DNA of 64,000 nucleotides, taken from contig CM060977.1 in NCBI GenBank assembly GCA_030765065.1, forward strand, positions 159,164,052 to 159,228,051, in the 5' to 3' direction. The translations under genes and the position numbers were made by a program. This document shows positions 33,441 to 45,496 of this stretch, one piece after another (positions within the stretch are counted from its first letter, which is position 1; each line of letters begins with the position of its first letter). Source of the DNA: Deroplatys truncata. Lineage: Eukaryota > Arthropoda > Insecta > Mantodea > Mantidae. The notes under the pieces are model-generated. The model worked only from the letters and a program-made list of their open reading frames with translations, searched no databases and had not been told where the DNA came from.

Positions 33441-34229
33441 TGTTATGTAGTCAAATTCATTTTTGGGTGAACACACAATCTTTAAATGATGATAATTAAC
33501 GAACTATTAATGCAATCTAACAAATTACGCGGTAATCAACTCGCAAAACATTAGTAAGTAGCTATCAAATATAATAAAATTTCATTTGTTTTTGAAAATC
33601 CTGGCATTCTAAAACAATTTCAGTATCCCTCTCGTATAGAGCGTTACGTTCCCAACATTTCTTTCACAAACCTTACTTATTCACTATTGGACGACTGAAA
33701 CGATTAAAGGAGGACACTCTATGGTGCAAAATGTTCCTGAATTTCAGGTGTTCTATATGGAATATTTTATCATAATTAGAGCGTGGATTTGTATGCATAA
33801 TCAAATAGTAAAATATGCATGCAAATATGCACAAAAATGTTTTTAAAAATGCACCGTAATATGTAAAACCAAATGAACACAAATAAAATTGTTTTGTGAG
33901 TAATTTCTTACCAATATGAGTCAGGGCTCTTGCGCCTCGCCACCATTAGCCCATGGCCGTCCTGAAACCTTGTAAAAGTCCACTGGTTTCAGGATTTAAC
34001 CTAAGATTAGGCTAGGATGTGTGAGAACCATATTCAAAGTGGTTACGAGGAAATCTGGTCATTTCAGTGGCCCTGAAAATATGGATCCAATACTTGATAA
34101 TTTTGTACATTTATCACCATTTTTCATCCCCATGTTGATGGGTGGCTGAACTTAGACATAATGTAAGCGGTATGTCCTGTTCATTTCAAAGACCTTGAAA
34201 ACTATAAATTTGACACTGGTATCAGTAGC
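33441..34229. other. Intergenic, no gene seen
   Basis: The minus frame 33673-33882 shows no motif. Nothing else was recognised. Confidence 0.5.
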
Positions 34230-34363
34230 TTTTTTACTTTCTCTACTACGCATAGTAAGTAGGGGAAGAATTATATTCCACCCAAAAATTCCATACCGAG
34301 ATTTCACCGGAAATATATGTTTTGAGACCCCCTGAATAAAAAAAAAGCATTTTTGGAAACATG

Positions 34364-34399
<36 letters not shown>

Positions 34400-35216
34400 T
34401 ATGAACAGCATAACTCAGAAACGAACAGTCGGATAAACACCAAATTTGGTATTTAGGTTCAGTATCTTCCAGAGATGCGACACGTAGGTTTTCAAGAAAA
34501 TACCCTCACCCCAGATTAAGCTTTACATGGAACATTTTTCGAAAATTTTAATTTTCTCAAAAATGGCTCTAACGATTTTGAATAAAATACCATGTTTAAG
34601 ACATTTTTATTGCAAATGAATTGTATATCTTCAATTTTTTGGGAATGTCTCCGAAAGTATTCTTCATTGTGAACGACTTTTGCATAACTGGTAAACCATA
34701 AGAGATAAGACAAAATTTTACTACACAAAAAATGTAGAACGCGTTAAAATACGCGATTTATGTCATACATTTTTTTTTTTTTTGGTTGAGTGAACCATTT
34801 TCGAGATATTGCTTGTTATTCACTTAAATTTTCCAATACTTGTACTTTTTCTCAAATGGAAATTCGTTATTCATTTTTTTTGTCTTGTATATGCAAAGAG
34901 TATTAATCTGTGGCAAAGAGAATGGTGCTCCACATAGCAACCAGCTATTACGAGATTTGGCTATGCTTAAAGGCTGCTGTATTTCTATATTGCCCTTGCA
35001 AATACAAAACAAGGGGAACATAGTAGGCCTTAAGCGATAGTCAAATATTTTGAGAACTGGTCGCTATGTATAAAATGTAATTCTCTTTGCATGTCAAAAG
35101 ATCGTTTCTGCAAATGTTTATCTCGATTAATATGAAATAGATGGAGCATAAGAGTTCGTAAAAATAGTTTGTACAAGAGTAGAGAAAGTCATGTGAGTGT
35201 AACACATCAGATTTTT
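34230..35216 (+). mobile_element. Family 1 copy with rearranged tail
   Basis: Head at 34230 (TTTTTTACTTTCTCTACTAC), GT repeat at 34367-34398 and tail end at 35216 (GTGTAACACATCAGATTTTT). It is about 150 bp longer than other copies. The CATAGCAACCAGC region near 34930 is followed by an inverted partial copy of itself (about 34992-35098, AGCGATAGTCAAATATTTTG), forming an internal hairpin. Confidence 0.85.
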
Positions 35217-35966
35217 CTGCACCCCTTCTCACCCTCACAGTGTTGTTTTCCAGATTGTAAGTCGTATGTATACCCCACCACACATCCATTTTATATTTAT
35301 TTATTTATTGCAGAAACTTAAGTACTAGTAATTAATAATTAGCTAAAGACAGAATTTATAAGTTAATGCCGCATTCAAGAATAAAACGTGCATGTTTGCA
35401 TTAAACATTTAAAATGTGCGTTTTCCCCTGGAATATGTATTTTTATGTATTATCAAACACTGCTCAATTGTCTGTAAAACTGTGACTTATCAAGTATATA
35501 CTTTCCGCATACCTTTAAATCTATAAAAAACAAAACGTTTCGCATGTAAATCCGGGTTCTGGTCAGTGTATATACCTCCATGCTTCATAGCTATTTCCGA
35601 TGTGCCGATATGAGTGGCCGCCCATGGCAGAAAGCCCAAACTGCTGTCGTGCACTGAATTTCGTGTATGGAGTTTTCCGGTCTTTGACTGTAAGAAGCCA
35701 TTTCTCTTCGCGGGTTACTGGTCTCATTCAGTAATCAACTCAGAGGAGAGTGATGAACTTGATGACTTAGTAAACCTATAATAGTCATGAATGAGTCATG
35801 GAGAATAAATACATTTTCTTTTCACACTACAATGTCTTATGAAGATTTCTGTCACATTAGAAGCTCCCTTTAAGTTTTGAAATGATCGACAATGCCTTGA
35901 AGTTTATAATGCTTAAAAACGGCTTGATGCTATGGTGGTTGTATTTATGAATGAATAGAATATATA
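35217..35966. other. Intergenic, no gene seen
   Basis: AT-rich, with a TTTA repeat near 35293. No frame above 60 codons was recognised. Confidence 0.5.
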
Positions 35967-37046
35967 AAGTCTTTCAACAAGAGTGTCCTATCTGTAACAT
36001 GTGATAGCTGCCGTTGTTATTGAGCTACGTTTTTTCATGTGGTTACAGTTGTTTTTGACAAATAGCTATGGAACGTTGCAGCATACAAGCGTAGAAATTG
36101 TGAAAATTTATTATCAAAATGGATCTACTGTTCGCCAAACCTTCCGTGTATTGCGTGAAGTTTACGGTATGCATAATCGTCCCTGCGAAAGAACGATTCG
36201 GCGTTTGATCGATAAATTTGAAAGAAGTGGTTCTGTCAGCGATCAAAGAACTCCTGTACGTAATCGACGTAACGCTCCAACGAAAACATAGGCGCCGTTC
36301 GTGAGAGTGTACGCGAGAACGGAAACAAATCAATTGCTCGTCGAGCGCAAGAATTGGGGCTTTCGCCGACCACAACTTGGCGAATTCTGCATCTGGACTT
36401 GAAGTTTCACGCTTACACAATGATGTTAACTCAAGAAATAAAGCCCAATGACCATAGGTTGCGCCGTGTATTCGCTGACATGGTGGAATCATTGGTCCAT
36501 ATTTACCAAGATGAAGATGGAGAAGCTCTGTCGATGGAGAAAGATACCGGGCTCTTATAAGGGACTATTTTTGGCCTTAATTGGATGGTGTAGATCTCGG
36601 AAACATCTGGTTCCAGCAAGATGGTGCCTCATATCGTACTGCCCTCGAAACAATCGATCTTTTGAAGGAGAAGTTCAGAGGTTTCATCATTTCCCGTGGT
36701 GGTGATGTTAACTGGCCCCAGAGGTCATGTGATTTAACGCCGTTGGATTACTTCTTGTGGGGTTATGTTAAATCTCGAGTTTGTGTCAACAAGCCAGAAA
36801 CAGTAAATGATCTTATGAATAACATCACGCGTGTTATTCGTGAAGCTGGACCTAATTTACGTTCTTCTGTCATTGAAAATTGGGTCAACCGTATAGGCGC
36901 AACCCAACGAAGTCGCGGCGGTCACTTAACTGATGTTCTCTTACACACGTAATGACATTAATTATGTCCCCCCCCAAAAAAAAACTCTATCATTTATAGA
37001 ACAGTTTTATTTAAGTTCAAAGATAGGAACTCTTGTTGAAAGACCC
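35967..37046 (+). mobile_element. DD41D mariner element, copy B
   Basis: 1080 bp between TA at 35965-35966 and 37047-37048. The termini are AAGTCTTTCAACAAGAGTGT at the left and GGGTCTTTCAACAAGAGTTC inward from the right. It gives the full-length limits of the family, and copy A at 1-1071 is the second member. Confidence 0.88.
36068..36952 (+). pseudogene. DD41D mariner transposase, first catalytic motif deleted
   Basis: From ATG 36068 a 2-nt loss shifts the frame at once. The helix-turn-helix domain (GSTVRQTFRVLREVYGMHNR, RTIRRLIDKFE) is open to 36291, and the linker continues in another frame (SPTTTWRILHLDLKFHAY). Near 36478 the sequence jumps from RVFAD to HIYQDEDGEALS, an internal deletion of about 240 bp compared with copy A that removes the first catalytic aspartate (FSDEDVW). 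The rest (36581-36952) is open through WFQQDG, LTPLDYFLWG and the C-terminus, ending at TAA 36950-36952. It therefore supplies the C-terminal residues that copy A lacks in this window. Confidence 0.85.
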
Positions 37047-37048
37047 TA

Positions 37049-37679
37049 TGCTTGGAAAGCTGTGTTAAATGCCATGTAAAATTGGACTACGGCAAAGATT
37101 AACAAAATAATATGCGAGTCGCCTATCAAATAGCAGGAAACAATCACTGAATGCAGATAAGTCATGACGGCTCACCTTCTGGTAAACACGCTGTTTTATT
37201 AGATCACTAAATCGATATATTTTCAAGTTTTACTCTGTAATGTAATCAAAGTTTTGCTGTTGAACGGAAAGAATTTTTTTGTTACAGAAGAAAGGGCAGT
37301 GACATTTAAAACAAATTTCGAAACTAAAGCACTTCAACACGAAATCAAACTAATTTAAGATTTTCATCAGCATTTTTCAAGAGATAGATAAAGAATTATT
37401 TTAAAACAAATAACTGTGCAGGATAAAAAGCAGTGTATTCAATAAAACAAAACGTGTACAGAAAACAGAGTTCAGCTCTGGATAATACCACAGACAGTAG
37501 ACTACAAAAATTAGCAGGTTCTTTACAAACAATTAAGAGATGATTATGAACTTACATGTTAGAACAGCGCATACAGGCTAGAAACAACTGGTGAGCAGTT
37601 ATGTGCTATGTCAAGACAAATACGAAAGGCGTTTGGGCTACTAAGAAAACACGAGATTTTAGGATAATTTTAAGTAGCT
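37049..37679. other. Intergenic, no gene seen
   Basis: AT-rich with no recognised repeat or frame. Confidence 0.5.
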
Positions 37680-38814
37680 TTAGTCACTTCCAAAATTTTT
37701 ATATCAATAAAACAAGATTTGTACGTCTATGTAAAATAACTCTTGAGCTCCAACATCATTTGATGTTAATCTTCGTCCACCCAGCCATTTCTTCAATTTT
37801 GGAAACGAAACGCAATCGCCGAGATCCAAATCCGGTGAATATGGCGGATGTGGAAGCACCTGGAAGCGAAGGTTATGCAGCTTAACAGCTACAATCTCAG
37901 ATATGTTGAGGGCGCATTATCTTGATGAAAGGGAACCTTCTTTTTCGCAAGGTGTGAATGTTCAATCTGAATAGCATCCTTCAATTGGTCCAGTGGGTAA
38001 TGAACTATAATACTCCCTGGTGATGGTTCCACCATTTTGGAGGTAGTCTATGAGCACCACATCATGAGAATCAATAGAAACCGTAGTCATAACTTTTCCT
38101 GAGATGAAACAGTTTTAACTGTCTTTGATGCACTTTTACTTGTTGCCACTCACTGTTTGGAGTGTTCCTTCGTCTCTGGCGTGTAGTGGTGAATCTCTGT
38201 TTCATCTACTGTTAAAATTTAAGAGACTCGCTGGAGTTGCGTTAAAACAAGTATAAAGACGCTGAGAAATGTTCATTCGAATGCGTTTTTGGTCCAATCC
38301 GGCACCCATCGAGGGTACAGCTTTCTCATACCCAAACTTCGTCTAAAATGCAGTGGACACAGCCTACCTAGGTCTTTGCAGTGTCAGCCAAGTGACGTAT
38401 CTTCAATTGCGAATAATTGAGTACGGCATTGTCATAATCTCGTCGGGTGTAGCGGTTTTGGGACGCCCTGAGGCCTTATCTTGAATGGATCTACGACAAC
38501 CCTTCAATTCAATAGTCCGTGTCTTAACCGTCGAAATCGAAGGGAAAGAATCCTTTAATGCGGAATTTAACTCCTTGTATTTCTGTTGATGTTAAACCCT
38601 TCAAAACGAAGTTCGTTATCACAGCTCGTATTTGTTTTTATCCATTTTACAGAAAACGTTAACATTAGTTTGTTGACATGGTCGTTACAAGTGACTACAC
38701 TTACGCGTCTGAAACTTTGAACTTGACATCTTAAGCTTGATACTTAGCAGCCATCATCATTTTGTTATCTCAGGATATCTCTGAATCAGGTCGAGAACTT
38801 TTAGAACGCCCTCC
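37680..38814 (-). mobile_element. Old mariner element, minus strand
   Basis: The 5' terminus on the minus strand starts at 38814 after TA (38815-38816) and reads GGAGGGCGTTCTAAAAGTTC. The 3' limit near 37680 is where transposase similarity ends. No matching 3' repeat was found, so that end is probably lost. Confidence 0.65.
37690..38647 (-). pseudogene. Heavily decayed mariner transposase
   Basis: Read on the minus strand from about 38647, the traces in order are STVKTRTIELKG and DKASGRPKTATPDEI in the DNA-binding region, then FGYEKAVPSMG, then TVDETEIHHYTPETKEHSKQ around the first catalytic aspartate. They continue with DSHDVVLIDYLQNGGTITRE, FHQDNA (second aspartate) and VLPHPPYSPDL near 37800. 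Many stops and frameshifts separate them. In the third motif the expected APSD reads DLGD. It is the most eroded mariner here, so probably the oldest. The family is clear, the subfamily is not. Confidence 0.75.
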
Positions 38815-38816
38815 TA

Positions 38817-39799
38817 CATCATACATCCCTCTCTTGGATGCCACGGATAGGGATGGTCACACAGAGTTTGTAATTCACCACTCTCTTCTCTCTGTGTAAA
38901 ATAAAGAGGGCATACTCTGGATGGGGAATCTACGCCTTCCTTTCTCTTCCACCTCTTCTTTCAGTGTTCTGCGCCCCTGCTTTAGAGAATGATCTAAGAC
39001 CGAAACTCCTAATTAAACTACCCTTGAAGAGCAAAAACAAACGTAATTTGAAACAAAATTCAGCTACGTTGAATAGGGTAATTTATCAAAATATTTATTA
39101 ATGGATTTGCCATTTCATGTTAAATGTTTTAAGAACTTCACAACTACTAGCGTCGGTGTTTGAAAATTTTTCATAGTGGCAACAATATTACTAGTTAAAA
39201 TTAGTTTTCTGAGGTTTCCTAATTCTTATAAGTATATTATTATTACTTGTTTCATTAGTATATCACAAATGCACGAATTTACAGATCCTTTAGTACACAA
39301 AACTCGCTGTAAATTACTGTGGTCCGTTCTCGGTTTCTTTCATTAGAAAAGCACTAGCAGTATACTTGACATTCGTGCCCGTTTACTTTTCCGGACCTCG
39401 AAAATGGTTCGATAAATAAAACATTCAACAGCAGGTTAGCATGTACGCCACCTCCATCGCAAACGTTTATCTTTATTTTTAACGCGTGCTTTTCGCGTTC
39501 TCGTATATACAGCTCCTGACTATATACAGTTGCAGATTGAAACTGACTCATATTTTTAGGAACAACTTGTTTAATATTTTGTCAAAGTAAATGAATTATT
39601 TTCACTGAATATAGTTCGTACCCGACGTTGGCGATATCTCCATTCATTCCTGCAACTTTTTAAAGCTGATTCTCTCTGAAACTATCTAAGATTAAAACCC
39701 ATTAATAAATTATTTAGAGAACATGTTATGATCAACATTTTAATTGTTGCATCATTGGCATTGCTAACGTGTACTTATCGTAGGTCCCAGATTGTTTAA
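38817..39799. other. Intergenic, no gene seen
   Basis: The minus frame 39354-39551 has no recognised motif. A CT-rich patch lies at 38880-38960. Confidence 0.5.
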
Positions 39800-39900
39800 T
39801 TTTTACTTTCTCTACCACGTACCAAGTAGGTAGAGGTGGTATTGCATTCTACCCAAAAATTCGATACCGAGATTTCACGGGAAATATATGTTTTGAGGCC

Positions 39901-39907
<7 letters not shown>

Positions 39908-39964
<57 letters not shown>
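39908..39964. repeat. (TAA)n microsatellite
   Basis: About 19 TAA/AAT units, located where other family 1 copies have AAAAAAGCATTTTTGGAAAC. Confidence 0.92.
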
Positions 39965-39966
<2 letters not shown>

Positions 39967-40348
39967 CCAGTTTTTTAGAAAAACTTCCCCGCGCGCGCAC
40001 ATGTGTGTCTGTGAACAGCATAACTCAGAAACGAACGTCAGATAAATACTTGATATTTAGATTCAGTCCATTCTAAAGATGCGACACGAAGGTTTTCAAG
40101 AAAATTCCCCACTCCAGACTACCCTTTACATGGAAAATTTCGATTTTCTCAAAAATGGCTCTAACGATTTTGATTTAAATATCATATATTACGATATTCT
40201 TATGGCAAATAACAGGCATATCTTGAATTTTCTGAGAATGTCCCAAATATCCCTCTTCATTCTTAATGACTTTCGCATAACTGGTAAACCGAAAGAGAGA
40301 GACAAAATTTTACTACACTAAAATGTATATCTCGTTAAAAAACACATT

Positions 40349-41340
40349 TGAGGCAGTATTTTTAACACTTAAACGATTTCAGTCAAATTATATAAATATA
40401 AATTCAATAAGAACTCGCCTTGAAGCAATATGTGTGTGTAATAATTTATAAAATGTATGTAACAGTCATTGCATATGTTTATATTATTGTAAACATGTTC
40501 AATAATGTTATGTGAATGCATTACGTAATTTAATAATGTAGGAGCTGTGAGAAATAGATCAAAAGTTGCTAACGAAGAGGTAACAATGAGGTAACCTTGA
40601 GGCAATAATGCGTTTGAGAGTTTAATAATACTACTTCTGATCATTGGAGTAACAATAATGTAATTTTAGTGACAGTTTATAAAACGGCCAATCAATAACC
40701 AGAAAAAGCTCTAGTTAAAAGAAGGTATTCTATTGGATTAGGAATAGCCAATCAGAGACCTAAATACAGAAATTTACAAGTTTAGGAGGTTGAAATCAGT
40801 TCAGTTGCCTGCAAATAGTGTTCCTAACCAGACGCAAAAACTGTGCTCAAGAAATTTAATACGTATTCGTGCGAGACAAAAGTAGTTTACGTGTTAAAAA
40901 GTGCAATTAATTAATTAAAAAAGAATCTCACAGCTCTCTATATCAGTGAAGTGTTATTTAAATCATATCAAGCATTGATAAAAGGAGTGAAGTAAAATTA
41001 TAATCTGTGTAAGCCTACATTCTTGTCGCATCACAGCCCTACTAAGAGAAATGTGTCGTTAACAATAATACTGACGCAGCCGAGGCACACATAGATAAAT
41101 ATAATATTTAAAGCAACAGTCAAATTACAAAGTTAATATTTTTTAAACTTGGGGCAAATGCCACCTGAAAGTGCATTTGGGGTGAAGGCTACCGGAAACT
41201 GTTTACTATACGTGCGATTGCAACTACTACAAATTCGGCTCCCCAACGGTTGAAATATAATACAACTCCTTCAATACAAACTACTTCAAATTGACGCCCA
41301 AAGCGTGGTAAAAAATTAACGTAACAATATAACTTCTTCA
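40349..41340 (+). mobile_element. Solo LTR-like element, LTR family B, TSD CATT
   Basis: 992 bp from TGAGGCAGTATTTTTAAC to TAACTTCTTCA, flanked by CATT at 40345-40348 and 41341-41344 inside a family 1 copy. Closely similar to 11187-12185. It also contains the internal AATTGACGCCCAAAGCGTGG primer-site-like block about 50 bp before its end. Confidence 0.82.
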
Positions 41341-41768
41341 CATTTATGTCATATACTTTATGCCCCGGACATGCAAAGAGAAATGAAAGTCTTCACATAG
41401 CAACCAGCTCTTAAAGGATTTGACTATCGCTTAAAGCTTACCATATTCTCCTTGCACCTACAAGAAAATTAGCAATAAGATTAACATCTCGATTAACATG
41501 AAGTAGATAGAGAATAAGCGTTTGTAAAAATAGTTCGTACAAGAGTAGAGAAAGTCATGCGAGTGCAACACATCAGATTTTTTTCACGTCGAATTTCTCT
41601 TAATATACCTACTCAAGAAGCTACAAGTAAAACGTACACACTTCGCTCACACGCATTTCCTTGTAAGATCACTTCCAATGTATATATATTGACCTACCGC
41701 TAATTTATGCCGTGCGTTCAGTATGTACCTCACTGGTGCAACATTACAAACTACCACATTGCAGACTA

Positions 41769-42595
41769 TTTTTACTTTCTCTACTACGTATAGCAAGTAG
41801 GGGGAAGTATTGTATTCCACCCAAAATATTCGATACCGAGACTTCACAGGAAATACCCCCTGAATCCAAAAAAAGCATTTTTGGAAACATGTCCGTGTGT
41901 GTCTGTGAACAGCATAACTCAGAAACGAACAGTCGGATAAACACCAAACTTGGTATTTAGGTTCAATATCTTCCATACATGCGACACGAAGGTTTTTAAG
42001 AAAATCCCTCCACCCCAGACTACCCTTTACGTGGAACATTTTTCGAAAATTTTAATTTTCTCAAAAATGGCTCTAACGATTTTGATTAAAATATCACATG
42101 TTTAAGATATTGTCATGAGAAATGAAATGTATATCTCGAATTTTCTGGGAATGTCTTCAAAAGTATTCTTCATTGTGAACGACTTTTCCATAACTGGTAA
42201 ACCATAAGAGATAGACAAAATTTTACTACACGAAAAATGTAGATCACGTTAAAATAAACAACTTATGTCATATACATTTCTTTTGTTGAGTGAACCATTT
42301 CGAGATATTGCTTGTTATTCCCTTAAATTTTCCAATGCTTATACTTTTTCTCAAATTCGTTATTCATTTTTTTATGTCCTGGACATGCAAAGAGAATAGA
42401 ATGCGCCACATAGCAACCAGCGTTAAAATATTTGAGTATCGCTTAAAACCTACCATATTCCCCTTGCATCTGCAAAAAAATTACAAATAAGATTGACATC
42501 TCGATATCTCGATTAACATGAAGCATATGGAGAATAAGCGTTTGTAAAAATAGTTTGTACAAGAGTGGAGAAAGTCATGTGAGTGTAACACATCA
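41769..42595 (+). mobile_element. Family 1 copy
   Basis: About 827 bp from TTTTTACTTTCTCTACTACG to GAGTGTAACACATCA. The part between ACAGGAAATA and CCCCCTGAAT is shortened. It lies 184 bp after the preceding copy in the same orientation. Confidence 0.88.
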
Positions 42596-44248
42596 ATGTT
42601 TAGGCAAATGTTTGCAGATGAACCAAAGGTTAAGACTTTTTTGCTCCTTTCAATACTTCTCTTAGCAGTTTAAAGGTGAACATCTCTGAATAATACATTA
42701 TCTTTAACCCAGTTCATAGTAGCAAACACCTTCATTGCTTACTCTTGCATAATAATGACCTTACATGAATGAGAGCAGTTGCGTGCAGTCGAATGGGAAT
42801 TATAAAAAAAAAATTGCAGTGTGCAACAAGCTACGTTATAAACTTCACATGTATTTTCCAGGTGTATTAACATTGTAGTGCCAAATTAAGCTAGCGAAAT
42901 TAGTATATCAAGTTGTCTTGGACATTTCCGCCGGTTTATGGAGACTAGCACTTTTATTTTCTCTTCGCTGTTCCTTTGCTTCTTGTAAGAATGTTGGGTT
43001 TTTCAGTGTACATAGTCTCTGCTATGCGCTATTATGGTATAGCGGATGCTCTGCCCTAAGCCCTTCGGTGGTCATTTTCCTTTGTTTGTTTAGTGAATAG
43101 TTAAATAGCCGTTTCACTGAATTGAAGTTCACAACTTGCACTGGAAACTGACCATGAAAACGTAAATGATTGTTATTTATTTTATATTCACATTCTTCAG
43201 ATATTTAAACGAGAGGAACTCGTAACATGTGTCAATCCTATCATTATTATTATAAGCAGCATTTCTCTTATAATAGAATAATTATCGTAAAGTTTCATAA
43301 CGTCTTTATATAGGGAGAGCCAAAAGACTACGAACAGACTGCGCGGTGTTTTTCCTGTCCGCGTCCTCGGCGCTCGTTGCCGTCTGCCGCTATCATAGAA
43401 AGGCGCGGATGAAACCATACAACTTCGTAGTTGTTGATTTATGATTCCACATGGAAAATATCTCGATTAAGTCAGTAGCAATAAACTAAATAGAACAGGG
43501 AGTTGATTATGCAACTAAGACCAGTTATCAGGTTACTCAAACATGATGCAGGAAACCCATTACGCAACTAAGGCCATCTCACTGGCATTAATTGAATATG
43601 TGTATCAAAGAACTTATGTTTGAATAATTCATTCATAAAATTGTCATCTACAATTTGCTTTTTTAAGTATAGAGTATAGTTGCCAGAGGTTGACGGCAGC
43701 GATTTTTGCCTTGCATATAATCTATTACAATAAAGCTGTATGGGGAAAAAATTATGTGTGCTTTCTGAATAATTAAACACGGGCTGAAACGGAAAGTTCA
43801 GCGTGGTTAGTTTTAACACGAAAAAATCGCTTGGTTTCAGTAAATTCCATTGCTAACCTAAAGTAATGCTTTCTTAACCACTTACTTTTATGCATGTCCC
43901 TGCATCTTATTTGCTGGAGTACTTCTCTCATATAATGAACTTTACTAATGAAGGGACACCTCTGATAAATTTAAGCTTTCGTGTGCTAAAAGTGAAGACA
44001 TTAGAGACTATGTTCAACTAGGTAATGAAGAATACATATACTACATGGGTTAGATAATTTGCCTTTTCGCCCTAAATGAGAACAAACTATTTATTATTGT
44101 TATTTGCGACAACAGAACTCTTATCAGCCCTTTTTTCAGTAGGGAGTAGAGGCATAAAATTCATTATGAGGTCCTAATATTATTACTTTGAAAATTTGAG
44201 AAATCTTGCAACCTTTCCGATACTGCATCCGGAATATTCCTTTGGGCG
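42596..44248. other. Intergenic, no gene seen
   Basis: About 1.65 kb. A small GC-rich patch occurs at 43342-43410 (GCGCGGTGTTTTTCCTGTCC). The frame 43568-43819 (minus) has no recognised motif. Confidence 0.5.
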
Positions 44249-44250
44249 TA

Positions 44251-45494
44251 CGTTATGTGATCAAAAGTATCCGGACACCCCCACAAACATACGTTTTTCA
44301 TCTTAGGTGTATTGTGCTGCCACCTACTGCCTGGTACTCATTATCCGCGACCTCAGTAGTCATTAGACATCGTGAAACAGCAGAATGGGACGCTCCGTGG
44401 AACTCACGGACTTCGAACGTGGTCAGGTGATAGGGTGTCGCTTGTGTCAGAAGTCTATACGCGAGATTTCCACACTCCTAAACATCCCTAGGTCCACTGT
44501 TTCTGATGTGATAGTGAAGTGGAAACGTGAATGGACATGTGCAGCACAAAAGCGTACAGGCCGACCTCGTCTGTTGACTGACAGAGACCGCCGACATTTG
44601 AAGAGGGTCGTAAACAGTAATAGGCAGACATCTATCCAGACCATCACACAGGAATTCCAAACTGCATGAGGATCCACTCCCAGTACTATGACAGTTAGGC
44701 GTGAGGTGAGAAACCTTGGATTCCATGGTCGAGCGGCTGCTTATAAGCCACACATCACGCAGGAAAATGCCAAACGACGCCTCGCTTGGTGTAAGGGGCG
44801 TCAACATTACACGATTGAACAGTGGCCAAACGTTGTTTGGAGTGACGAATCACGGTACACAATGTGGCGATCCGATGGCAGAGTGTGGGTATGGCGAATG
44901 CCCGGTGAACGTCATCGCCAACGTGTGTAGTGCCAACAGTGAAATTCGGAGGTGATGGTGTTATGGTGTGGTCGTGTTTTTCCTGGAGGGGGCTTGCACC
45001 CCTTTTTGTTTTGCGTGGCACGATCACAGCGCACACCTACATTGATATTTTAAGCACCTTCTTGCTTCCCATTGTTAAAGAGCAATTCGGGGATGGCGAT
45101 TGCATATTTCAACACGATCGAGCACCTGCTCATACTGCACGGGCTGTGGCGGAGTGGTTCACGATAATAACATCCCTGTAATGGACTGGCCTGCACAGAG
45201 TCCTGACTTGAATCCTATAGAACACCTTTGGGATGTTTTGAACGCGACTTCGTTCCAGGCCTCGCCGACCTACATCGGCACCTCTCCTCAGTTCCGCACT
45301 CCGTGAAGAATGGGCTGCCATTCCCCACGAAACCTTCCGGCACCTGATTGAAAGTATGCTTGCGAGAGTGAACGCTGTAATCAAGGCTAAGGGTGGGCCA
45401 ACACCTTATTGACTTCCAGCATTACCGATGGAGGACGCCACGGACTTGTACGTCATTTTCAGCCAGATGTCCGTATAGTTTTGACCACGTAGTG
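44251..45494 (+). mobile_element. Tc1-like DNA transposon
   Basis: 1244 bp between TA at 44249-44250 and 45495-45496. Inverted ends: CGTTATGTGATCAAAAGTAT at the left and CACTACGTGGTCAAAACTAT inward from the right, followed on both sides by CCGGACA/ACGGACA. One transposase gene fills it. Confidence 0.88.
44385..45412 (+). pseudogene. Tc1 transposase (DD34E), one stop and at least three frameshifts
   Basis: Starts MGRSVELTDFERGQVIGCRL at 44385. A paired helix-turn-helix domain follows (SIREISTLLNIPRSTVSDVI), then the GRPR hook (RTGRPRLLTDRD). An in-frame TGA at 44667-44669 separates it from TPSTMTVRREVRNLGFHGRA. WSDESRYTMW gives the first D. A frameshift near 44918 leads to KFGGDGVMVW and IFQHDRAPAHTA (second D). 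Another near 45160 leads to DWPAQSPDLNPIEHLWDVLN, where E is the third catalytic residue, 34 residues after the second D. The C-terminus ALREEWAAIPHETFRHLIES ends at TGA 45410-45412. All domains are readable and the copy is dead. Confidence 0.9.
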
Positions 45495-45496
45495 TA

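Larger units (their letters stand above)
39800..41584 (+). mobile_element. Family 1 copy split by a solo LTR
   Basis: Head at 39800 (TTTTTACTTTCTCTACCACG), continuing to CATT 40345-40348. It resumes at CATT 41341-41344 (TTATGTCATATACTTTATGC) and ends near 41584 (GCAACACATCAGATTTTTTT). Between them sits the solo LTR-like element. Confidence 0.85.

Noticed and set aside
43342..43410. GC-rich patch as a promoter or tRNA gene
   Set aside because: Too short, with no cloverleaf or Pol III boxes identified and no downstream gene.
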